A stretch of 15,611 nucleotides of DNA from SURF-24 sp964537965 (GTDB taxonomy: Bacteria > Bacteroidota > Ignavibacteria > Ignavibacteriales > SURF-24). The stretch spans positions 1-15,611 of the forward strand of contig CAZIDB010000109.1 in the NCBI GenBank assembly GCA_964537965.1, given 5' to 3'. The first letter of the stretch is position 1; each line of letters opens with the position of its first letter. Positions 7,256-15,500 of the stretch are shown one piece after another. The position numbers were made by a program, and so were the translations under genes. The notes beneath the pieces are model-generated. The model saw nothing but the letters and a program-made list of their open reading frames with translations, ran no database searches and was not told the origin of the DNA.

Positions 7256-8275
7256 TTATTTTGTTATTTTCTTTCCGGCTTCGTCATAAGAATTAAAGTT
7301 GAATACATATTCCCACCAGTTGTTTAATCTTCCGTCTTCATTTATTCCTGCTGCTTTGGGTATGCGCGTAAACCACCATTTCATATAATTAAGATGATAG
7401 TCCGGGCCACCCCATGTTTCGCAGGATACTTTTTTTGTTACGCCTTTTATGTTTGGATATTCAAGGTATTCATCAGCATTGCTATCAACTAAGCGTGGAT
7501 TTTTATAATCATAATCTTTCTCGCCATTAGGAGGATAGTGACATGTACCAACTGCAGCAACGCCATTAGATTGAAATTCATTTGCGGCAAACTTAGCCCA
7601 GTTGGTTGTTAACTTATCAATTTCCCAACCGCCGTAAATTCTTGCCATTGTAGATTCAGTACGATGAGATAAATCATGAATCATTTCTGCAACACCTCGT
7701 TCGTAGCTGAATCCCATTATAACAAACGGATGATCTACTTTAACGCTGTCATAAACTCCGCCGTTAATATAAAAAGCGCCGGGGCCTGCCATAGCAGATT
7801 CCCAGAAGCCCATATACGGCGCTCCAAAAATCCATAGTTCATCAATCTCGTTTTTATTAATTCTGTCTACCACTTTATAATCAACTACAAGTTTCTCATA
7901 ATCAACACCATCCGGCTGATGCCATCCGTCTTTCTTTTCCCAGTTATTCACAAAGGATTCCGGAGTGTAAGTAAATCCATCCACCTTAACAGGAAAAGCA
8001 TCAGCATCCTGCCATTCCACAATTTTATAATTTATGTAACCGCCGCTCACTTCCTTAATTGCTTCAATGTAGCCATCAGAAAGTTTGTGCGGGTCTTTCC
8101 AGTTCAGCGCGATGTGAAGCGGCTGATTACCTTTCTGCGGAATCAAAGGATCAAAATTAATAACAAGCACACGCACAGTTAGCTGATCACTTGTCAGACA
8201 ATAATTTGCTTCAGGCAATATTGTCATCATCATTACGAAAAACAAAAAATAATTTTTAAGCAAAGATGTTCTCAA
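7256..8275 (-). CDS. Secreted protein of unknown family, single-domain paralogue (YERGVAE/HxxxHRxES)
   Basis: 339 residues from a TTG start (see the ribosome-binding site at 8273-8289). Residues 1-26 (NYFLFFVMMMTILPEANYC) are a signal peptide, possibly ending near Cys26. The rest is one domain sharing its length and landmarks with residues about 265-570 of the protein encoded just upstream: LHIALNWKDP (53-62), EIDELWIFGAPYMGFWES (143-160), VIMGFSYERGVAEMIHDLSH (185-204) continuing RTES, HYPPNGEKDYDY (246-257), VSCETW (283-288), YMKWWF (297-302) and a C-terminal NNWWEYVF (318-325). His200, His204, Glu207 and His246 are shared with the paralogue and could bind metal or act in catalysis; this is inference. 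It lacks the T9SS tail, discoidin-like and Ig-like parts of the paralogue, so it is probably periplasmic or exported by another route. I do not recognise a named family; the context suggests carbohydrate work. Confidence 0.75.
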   Translation of the reverse strand: MRTSLLKNYFLFFVMMMTILPEANYCLTSDQLTVRVLVINFDPLIPQKGNQPLHIALNWKDPHKLSDGYIEAIKEVSGGYINYKIVEWQDADAFPVKVDGFTYTPESFVNNWEKKDGWHQPDGVDYEKLVVDYKVVDRINKNEIDELWIFGAPYMGFWESAMAGPGAFYINGGVYDSVKVDHPFVIMGFSYERGVAEMIHDLSHRTESTMARIYGGWEIDKLTTNWAKFAANEFQSNGVAAVGTCHYPPNGEKDYDYKNPRLVDSNADEYLEYPNIKGVTKKVSCETWGGPDYHLNYMKWWFTRIPKAAGINEDGRLNNWWEYVFNFNSYDEAGKKITK

Positions 8276-8289
8276 TTTATTTCCTCCTT
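8273..8289 (-). promoter_or_regulatory. Strong ribosome-binding site with TTG start
   Basis: The minus strand reads AAGGAGG (8289-8283), AAATAAA, TTG (8275-8273). This is a near-perfect Shine-Dalgarno at 7 bases, and the next in-frame methionines (residues 15-17) fall inside the hydrophobic core of the leader, so TTG is the start codon. Confidence 0.85.
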
Positions 8290-8304
8290 AACAAAAACAA
8301 TCAT

Positions 8305-10350
8305 TTATTTAATCAGCATCAGTTTTTTTGTCTGGTTAAATGAACCTGATTTCAGCCTGTAGAAATAAACTCCGCTGCTTAACACACCATTTTTATTTGC
8401 ATCAAGTGTTACAGTATAATAACCAGGACTTTTCATTTCATTCACCAAAGTTCGTACTTCACTTCCAAGCACATCATAGATTTTCAGAGTTACATGATCA
8501 TACTGCGGCACCTGGAAACTTATCTGTGTAGAAGGATTAAATGGATTCGGATAATTCTGTCCAAGCTTAAAATCTTCCGGCATTGATGGTTTCTTAATAT
8601 CTTCAACGTTAACTGTTGGTGTTGACTGAGCAAGAGCAACTGCTTCTTCATAATCTATAAAGTAATGCCACCAGTCATTAAGAACACCGTTTGTTTTTCC
8701 CTTATAGTGAGGTAAGTGATGGAACCAATATTTCATATAACCAAGCTGACCGTTTTCCCATGCATTACAGTTTACAGTTTGCGTTTGGTTTAACAAGTAG
8801 GGATACCTTAACCAATTTACGGCATACGTTGTTACATAGTTTAGATTGCTGTAGTCATAATCTGATTCTCCGTTAACAGGGAAGTGAATATTCCCAATAT
8901 TACCTTTGCCCGGTGAAACTTTATTAATCATTGTAAAAAGCTCCCAAGGATTTGGGTCCTCACTTGTATTATCCCATCTTCCGTATACAACTCTTAAAGC
9001 GCTCTCAACACGATGACCAACGCTGTGCATAGCTTCTGCAACTCCGCGCTCATAATTCCAGCCCATCACTGAAAGCAATTTTGTAAAGTTTTCCGGCACG
9101 TCTGTAATCGGGGATGAATTCCACCAAAAAGCATTTTTACCAACGAGCTGGGATTCATACATTCCGCCAAAAGGCCATGCATAAACCCAAACCTCATCAA
9201 TTATTCCCTGCTCACGCTTGTTATAAAAATCATAGTATTCAATCATTCCTTTGTAATCGAATTTAATTCTTCCCTGCTTCTCGGCAATATTTTTAACTGT
9301 AGCCCATCCGGGTTCATCAAGATATGCTTTTATCTGTGATACAGTTAAATATGTAGAATCAAGTTTTGAAAAAATTACCTGGTCATCATGGGTTTCCACA
9401 ATTTCAAATTTGTAAACACCGTTACTTGCTTTCTCAAATTCTTTTACGATTTCGCTTATATAGAATTTAGGATCTTCCCAGTTATAACGAACATGTAATC
9501 TTTGTCCCATTGTTACAATCGGATCCTGGTAAACCACGGCAACTTTTACTGTTTTCGTTTCTGCAAGATCTCCTGTAAAGTCTGATTCAACAGTAGCCAA
9601 AGCAGTCCCCGATAATTTTCCAGAAGCCATTTGTACTGATATTTCACTTGTGCCTAAAGTATTGCCAGTTAGAACTGGATTCTCATCATTAAATGATGCT
9701 ACTGAAGGATTTGCGGAACGCCAGGTTAATTGTTCATCCAGAGAATACGGGTAACTGTTTCCTTTACTATCAAGCATTACAGCCTCAAGCTTCAGGTCTG
9801 TTCCGGGTAAAAGTCTTGGAGGATATGGATTAATTAAAAACGAAACAATTTCATTGCCGATATAAAGCGACCATTCGCCTATATAAGCCATTTTTGTTGC
9901 GGGATTTTTAGCAACAAGCTGAATCACTTTTACGGAAGCAAGGGGAATGTTTACAGAATCAACTTTGTTTGCAGTATATGCTTTTGAAGAAACAATTTTC
10001 TGGTAGCTTCCGGATTTGGAATTAAAATCTTCTACAGTTGAAGCGGCTTCAAGCGAATACTGAGCAGCGAACAAAACAAAGAATGTCCTGCTGCTGTTTA
10101 ATCCAACGGCTTCATCAAATGTTAATTTGATTGTGATACTGTCTGCCTGCCCGCCTACAAAGGAATAATCCTGCTCATCAAACAAATTTGCCAGATCAAG
10201 TGAAGTGGGAGAATATTCGAGTTGAATTTTGCCGTTACTAATATCGTTTTTTATATCAACTTTTTCTAAAACAGTAATCTGTGGATAGATTAACTGAGAT
10301 GTAAAAACGATAACAGAAAATATTAAACTGATAACTTTTTTTACTTTCAT
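8305..10350 (-). CDS. T9SS-secreted multidomain protein of unknown family (discoidin-like, Ig-like, YERGVAE domain)
   Basis: 681 residues; ATG at 10350 with AGAGG 5 bases upstream. Signal peptide about 1-24 (VISLIFSVIVFTSQLIYPQ). About 25-168 is a beta-sandwich that resembles discoidin/F5-8C modules (ADSITIKLTFDEA ... IQLVAKNPATKMAYIGEWSL). About 172-256 is a bacterial Ig-like (Big_2-type) module (LTWRSANPSVASF, LGTSEISVQM). About 265-570 is the unknown domain shared with the next gene: LHVRYNWEDP (285-294), IIDEVWVYAWPFGGMYES (383-400), VMGWNYERGVAEAMHSVGHR (428-447) continuing VES, HFPVNGESDYDY (489-500), VNCNAW (526-531), YMKYWF (538-543), NDWWHYF (558-564). About 590-681 is a T9SS type A sorting domain (LGQNYPNPFNPST, KIYDVLGSEV, SSGVYFYRL, KKLMLIK). 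It should be exposed on or released from the cell surface. Discoidin-like and Ig-like parts suggest glycan binding or spacing; enzyme activity is unproven. Confidence 0.85.
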   Translation of the reverse strand: MKVKKVISLIFSVIVFTSQLIYPQITVLEKVDIKNDISNGKIQLEYSPTSLDLANLFDEQDYSFVGGQADSITIKLTFDEAVGLNSSRTFFVLFAAQYSLEAASTVEDFNSKSGSYQKIVSSKAYTANKVDSVNIPLASVKVIQLVAKNPATKMAYIGEWSLYIGNEIVSFLINPYPPRLLPGTDLKLEAVMLDSKGNSYPYSLDEQLTWRSANPSVASFNDENPVLTGNTLGTSEISVQMASGKLSGTALATVESDFTGDLAETKTVKVAVVYQDPIVTMGQRLHVRYNWEDPKFYISEIVKEFEKASNGVYKFEIVETHDDQVIFSKLDSTYLTVSQIKAYLDEPGWATVKNIAEKQGRIKFDYKGMIEYYDFYNKREQGIIDEVWVYAWPFGGMYESQLVGKNAFWWNSSPITDVPENFTKLLSVMGWNYERGVAEAMHSVGHRVESALRVVYGRWDNTSEDPNPWELFTMINKVSPGKGNIGNIHFPVNGESDYDYSNLNYVTTYAVNWLRYPYLLNQTQTVNCNAWENGQLGYMKYWFHHLPHYKGKTNGVLNDWWHYFIDYEEAVALAQSTPTVNVEDIKKPSMPEDFKLGQNYPNPFNPSTQISFQVPQYDHVTLKIYDVLGSEVRTLVNEMKSPGYYTVTLDANKNGVLSSGVYFYRLKSGSFNQTKKLMLIK

Positions 10351-10400
10351 AAAATCCTCTTTCTAATTACTTCCTCTTTGGTTTTATAATAATTTAATTT

Positions 10401-12383
10401 TCATCTTACAACCGGAAACACTGCAACTCTTAATCTTGTGCAACCGTATGGTATCAAGGTAATTTCTTCTTCCGGTGTTGAATATTTTTTTGGTGCCCAG
10501 TAAGGAGTATAAGGCTGAGGACCTGCTATACCACCATACTGCTGCCATTCCGGAATTTCCTTTGCCTTTGCAATTAATTGAATAGGCGCATTGTCAATTT
10601 TCCACGGCTGATCTTTTACTTCGTTAAAATTTATCCGGAATAATGAATCAGGTTTATCAATGTAGCTTCTAAGCAAACCATAATTCCATTTACTTTTAGG
10701 GTAAACTTCATAAGTCGGGTATGGTTCTTCTCCGCCGATCTTTTTCCATTCTTCGTTTATCTTTAATCCGTAAACAAGCGGGCCGCGTTCAACAGCCGCC
10801 CCGTTTTCATGCCAATGGGAAATTTTTATATTCATCGGGAGTGATAATTCAATTACATCATCCTGTTTCCATTTGCGTATAACTTTGGTGATGTTGCCCG
10901 CAGACGGTTTGCTGTATTCTTTTCCATTAACATAAATAACAGCATTAGTACACCAGGCAGGAATTCTTAAATGAAATGGGAATGAAATATTCTCTTTGCT
11001 CTTATAAACAAATTTAATTTTATCTTCAAAAGGATAATTTGTTTCCTCGGTAAACTGAATTTCGACATTATCCATCACTTTAGCCTTTACTTCTGATGGT
11101 GCATAAACCAACGCGGCTATACCATTATCATTTGTTGCGTACCATAAATTAGCCGCATACTTTGGCCATCCCTGATGGAGATTAGCAGTACAGCATCCGT
11201 AACCGTTCTCAAGCCCAAAACAAATTTCTGTTTGCGTATGCTGCACATTAAAGTTATGCCAGCCTTTATCGCAGATAATCTGGTTTGCCAACTGATAATA
11301 TTGTCTTCCGGTAATTTCCGGAGTCATTTCTGCAGGCAATGCATTATAGGTTACACGTTCAAGCCAGTCTGCGTATTCGGCATCGCCGGTAATCTGTATA
11401 ATATTTTCAAGGCTGAACATATATTCAACTACAGTACAAAGTTCTGTTCCTTTCGTAGGATCTGTGCCGGATAAAAGTTCATCACCGCTCCAAAGGCCAT
11501 ATACTTGTCCGTGATATTTCATCAAATCATTAATTCCTTTTTTAACCGCATCAAGATATTTTCTATCCTTAGATAACTGATAATAAACTGCGGGCTGTTT
11601 AACACCCATACCTGTATTAACACCATGCCAGTCTTTGGGATCACCGGATGACAACAGACCGGTCCAGTCTTCGGTTTGTTTAAATAATATTTCTCCTAGT
11701 TCAAGAAGGAATCTATCCCCGGTAATATTATAAAGCCAAAGAACGGATGAAAGATTTTCTCCGCCCCTGCTCTTTGCCCAGTCAGTCCAATGGTCCAATG
11801 GTTCTTTAGGTAAATGTACAAATTGGTACTTAAAATATTTTGTCATAAAAGGAATGACGCGTTTGTCACCTGTAGCATCATAATATTGCTGAAGGACTTT
11901 AAGAACAACCATATGCGGCCACCAGTCTTTCTTCATATCTTCGCGCTGGTTTACGTTACGTTTATCTTCTTTCATTTTTGAAGAATCAGGTTGCGGACCA
12001 AAATATCCATCAGTCGTCTGGCTGTTTAAAATTGCATCAATCCACTTCTGTGATTTTTTTATCAGAGCTTCATCATCAAGTATGTAAGCAAGAGGAAGCA
12101 ATCCGTCTAACCAGTAAGGGCCGCGTTCCCAGCTGTCTCCTTTTCCGCCAAGCCAGCCGTTATCCGGGCCAACATCTTTCCAGTGTTCATCAAGATGACC
12201 GGTTAAGCCATCCGCAGATAATTTTAATTGTGTGTACAGCCATCCCTTTGGTTTAACAGAACCCAACGGAAGCTGAACATAAGGATTGTTTGAAAGCGGT
12301 TCACGGTTACTTATATAGTTCAGGTTCTGTGTAAAAGAACAATTAACTATCATCAATAGAAACAGAAAATATTTTTTCAGCAT
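10401..12383 (-). CDS. GH127-type beta-L-arabinofuranosidase (DUF1680 family), secreted
   Basis: 660 residues from the ATG at 12383, chosen over an ATG at 12425 because AGGAAG lies just upstream and the protein then opens MLKKYFLFLLMIVNCSFTQN, a normal signal peptide. The mature part is an (alpha/alpha)6 barrel of the DUF1680 family followed by beta-sandwich modules: NPYVQLPLGSVKPKGWL, DSWERGPYWLDGLLPLAYIL (83-102), QTTDGYFGP, TELC (313-316), ENGYGCCTANLHQGWPK (392-408). In characterised GH127 enzymes a Glu-x-Cys pair and two adjacent cysteines bind zinc and one cysteine is the nucleophile; Glu314, Cys316, Cys397 and Cys398 fill these positions, and Glu302 (GDELL) is a candidate acid/base. 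It would release beta-L-arabinofuranose from plant-type glycans. There is no T9SS tail, so a periplasmic location is likely. Related families (GH146 and others within DUF1680) remain possible. The next gene follows after 50 bases. Confidence 0.88.
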   Translation of the reverse strand: MLKKYFLFLLMIVNCSFTQNLNYISNREPLSNNPYVQLPLGSVKPKGWLYTQLKLSADGLTGHLDEHWKDVGPDNGWLGGKGDSWERGPYWLDGLLPLAYILDDEALIKKSQKWIDAILNSQTTDGYFGPQPDSSKMKEDKRNVNQREDMKKDWWPHMVVLKVLQQYYDATGDKRVIPFMTKYFKYQFVHLPKEPLDHWTDWAKSRGGENLSSVLWLYNITGDRFLLELGEILFKQTEDWTGLLSSGDPKDWHGVNTGMGVKQPAVYYQLSKDRKYLDAVKKGINDLMKYHGQVYGLWSGDELLSGTDPTKGTELCTVVEYMFSLENIIQITGDAEYADWLERVTYNALPAEMTPEITGRQYYQLANQIICDKGWHNFNVQHTQTEICFGLENGYGCCTANLHQGWPKYAANLWYATNDNGIAALVYAPSEVKAKVMDNVEIQFTEETNYPFEDKIKFVYKSKENISFPFHLRIPAWCTNAVIYVNGKEYSKPSAGNITKVIRKWKQDDVIELSLPMNIKISHWHENGAAVERGPLVYGLKINEEWKKIGGEEPYPTYEVYPKSKWNYGLLRSYIDKPDSLFRINFNEVKDQPWKIDNAPIQLIAKAKEIPEWQQYGGIAGPQPYTPYWAPKKYSTPEEEITLIPYGCTRLRVAVFPVVR

Positions 12384-12393
12384 TTTTCTTCCT
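12384..12393 (-). promoter_or_regulatory. Ribosome-binding site deciding the GH127 start
   Basis: The minus strand reads AGGAAG (12393-12388), AAAA, then ATG at 12383. The in-frame upstream ATG at 12425 has no comparable sequence and would add 14 residues in front of a normal signal peptide. Confidence 0.7.
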
Positions 12394-12445
12394 AAAAAAT
12401 TTAGATAATTACTTTTTGTTTTCATTCAACTCATACTTATCATTT

Positions 12446-12510
12446 CCTGGTTCACCCAGGTGATGATTCATGACTTATTCGTGTTTCGACTACGCTCAAC
12501 ACAAAATGAA
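12446..12510. repeat. Intergenic hairpin and a TTTCGACTACGCTCAAC-type repeat remnant
   Basis: The 179-base gap between the CotH-like and GH127 genes contains CCTGG-TTCAC-CCAGG (12446-12460), a 5-bp hairpin with flanking ATCA/TGAT that could extend it. It also contains TTTCGACTACGCTCAAC (12484-12500), which resembles short interspersed repeats I recall from Bacteroidota and relatives (unverified). No recognisable terminator U-tract or clear sigma-factor site is seen. Confidence 0.4.
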
Positions 12511-12562
12511 ATTTTTGTAAAATCAGCAAATTCAATATTCCAACAACACAACTGTGCAATTT

Positions 12563-15500
12563 CTATTTCAAGAGCATCATTTTTTTTGTTTGAATTTGAT
12601 CTCCATACTTCAGTTGATAGAAATAAATTCCGCTGCTAAACTGTTCCGCCGAAAATTCAACTTCATACTCTCCGGCAGGCTGTTTCTCGTTAACAAGTGT
12701 CGCGATCTCATTCCCAAGTATATCATAGACCTTCAATGTTGCATATTGTAGAGACGGGGCATGCCCCGTCTCTACAGGGACGGAATATTTAATTTTTGTT
12801 GCCGGATTAAATGGATTAGGAAAATTCTGTTTTAGTCCGAAAGTATGCGGAATACTTTTCTCATCATCTGATTCAACAGAAGTATAAACGTCATTTATCT
12901 TTCCCGGTGTCCCGTTTCCTATTGAAGCAAGCCAGCTTGATCCATCAGAATTTTCCAGTTTAGGATTTTTTAGAGAAAGCGTTTTACCTTTTCCATCGGG
13001 TTCTGTTGGCCATGGAGAATTATCATCATAAGTAAGAGAATCAATTAAAACATTTTCTTTATTAAAAATCCTTAACAGTTCACCGCCACCGCTTAAACCA
13101 AATCCAATATTGCCAACATAATTTTTTACATCCGGGAATAAGGATTTGAATACGGCAGAATCTTCACATAGAACCAGATATCCGTCAGCAGGAATTTTTG
13201 TTGCGGCAGGAATTTCAAAAGAATGCGTATCTTCCGAGTCAAAAAATTTCCAGCCAGTTAAATCAATTTCGCTCTTAGTGCTGTTGTAAATTTCGATCCA
13301 GTCCTTTGTATCAAATGTATTTGCTGAGTTATAATTGATTTCATTTATTACGATATCACCCGAGTAATCGCCTGTCTTTTCAAATATTGCTGTGATGCTC
13401 TGGTTATCTGTAAACCTGAATGTTACCGTAGAAGAATCTTCCGGAGTAAGACCGATCCATTTTACAAATCTGTAACCGGGATTTGGAATAGCACTAACCG
13501 TGACAGGATTAGCAAAGAAATATTTACCGGACCACGGATAGCTTTGCGGTGTTATAGTATTTATTTTAATTCTGCCTTCTTCTGCTGCTGCATTAAGGTA
13601 AATTAAACCGTAACCGTTTTTCAATCCAAACTTATTTGTAAGCTGCTCCCGCATAAATGCCTGTCGTTTGACGGCAAAGTTTAATGCGATATTAATATTA
13701 TCGTACCACTCCTGCATTGAATCAATCGATTTACCAAGCCACCAAACTTCATTAAATGTTCCTTTCCATCTTGCAATATGTTTCGGCATTGCTGGTTCAA
13801 GTCTTTCTTTAAATTCATTTATTCTGTTTGCCGTATATTCTTCCGAAAGAATAGTGTTCAGCAGGTCCGCAGTACGATTAATGAATTCTCTTTTATACTC
13901 GGGATTTTCAAGCAGCTTGAAAAATAAAAATGTTGTATGAACATCCTGGTAACTTATTTCAGAAAACATATCGGCATCAGGACCAAGATGTCCTCCGTTG
14001 AACCCGTAATCAGTATCGAAAATAATCCAGCGCCATTTTGTGGCAGGATTTTTCTGCCGCCAGATTTTAACATTATTCCATGGCCAGTCTGAGTTTGCAA
14101 GGAAGAATTCAAGAATCATGTAATCCATATAATTATGAACATCCATTTTTGATTTTACGTATTCATAATTTTCTGTTTTAGTAATATCCTTTGTCTGCAG
14201 GAAATTAATAAGTTCGTTGTAATCGGCAGCATCCCCATGGATAATTGTTGTATCCCGCTCTATCATATCAATGTTATCGGAATCGATCCCATAATTATTC
14301 TCAATGTACCATTCATTTATCTTTTCGCGGAGATTGAAAATACCAAAGAATTCTCCGTTGAAATATGTAAGCACAGGATTGTAAGCCTGCATATCTATTC
14401 CGATATCTTTTGCAAGAGAATGGATCATTGCATCACGGAAGAAAGTTCTGCCCCAATCCTGCCCGGAGTTACGCATTACAAAGTTGTGAAATTCATTTAT
14501 ATTCTTATCGGGGAATAAATGGAATTTTATATTTTCATCACTTGTATATATCGCCAAAGATTTCTGTGGATAAAGCCTGCTCCATGAGCCATAAATTTTA
14601 GTTGTGCCGTCAATCTGAAATTCTGATTCTCCCGAAGTGTTAAAGTACTCAATATTTACAGGGCGTTCCCAGTCCTGCCAGAAATTCGCGCCCCAGTATG
14701 GATAATCACTCATATCCGCATTTGGACCAAGAATATAAATTCCTTTCTCCTCACTCCAGAGATTTACCGGATCAGTTGTTAATGAAATTACCGGAAGCTC
14801 AAAAGTATTATTTACAAAATAAGTATGGGTAGAAATTTTTCCCGGGAGCATTCCTGCTGCCAGAGTTCTTGCGCGAACAACAGTTACACTATCAACTAAA
14901 ATTGGTGATTGATAAACAAAAGAGCTTTCTGTTGGTTCACTTCCGTCAAGCGTGTAATAAATATTCTGCCCGGCAATTGTCGGTTCAAGCGTGAGCTGAA
15001 AACTCTGATTAAACTTTCCGCTTGTCACAGAGAAATTAACTTCACCATTATTCATTACAGAACCGCTTGTTAAGTTTTCAGCATTTGGAGTAGGCTCAAA
15101 GAAATAAAACCATTCATTGCCGGTACCGGGTTTCCTTCCGTAAGAAACATCATCCGGTACACTTTTGAATTCTACCGAATCAATTATCTCACCATTAATA
15201 TTTGAAAGATAGATTGATTCTCCACCGGCTTTTAATTTGAAATTTGTATGAAGCTCATAAACCGGAAATGTGAGATAGGATGAAGTTCCTAATGATTGAT
15301 CCGGCGCTTTAGTCATTTCAAGTGTGAAGAAAGGAATTAAAGTAAGATTAGTCGAAAAAACGTCTTCATTATGCACTTCAATTGCAATTACGTTTCTTCC
15401 ATTTCTTAAAACTGATTTCATGTTATCAATTATAAATTCTTCCGGCTGCTGCCCGTTTATCATTAAAGCATCATGCATTTCAAGAGCAAGTTCATTATAC

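Noticed and set aside
7660..7710. HxxxH region of the unknown family as a zinc metalloprotease motif
   Set aside because: The spacing (H-x3-H-R-x-E) does not match HExxH or another metalloprotease signature I know; metal binding is possible but not a protease call.
11175..12256. Plus-strand open frames opposite the GH127 gene
   Set aside because: They are fully contained in a well-supported gene on the other strand and have no coding features of their own.
12500..12562. Bacteroidota-type -33/-7 promoter upstream of the GH127 gene
   Set aside because: A TTTG ... TCATTTTG pair exists on the minus strand, but the second box mismatches TAnnTTTG and the spacing is short, so it is not distinguishable from chance in AT-rich DNA.
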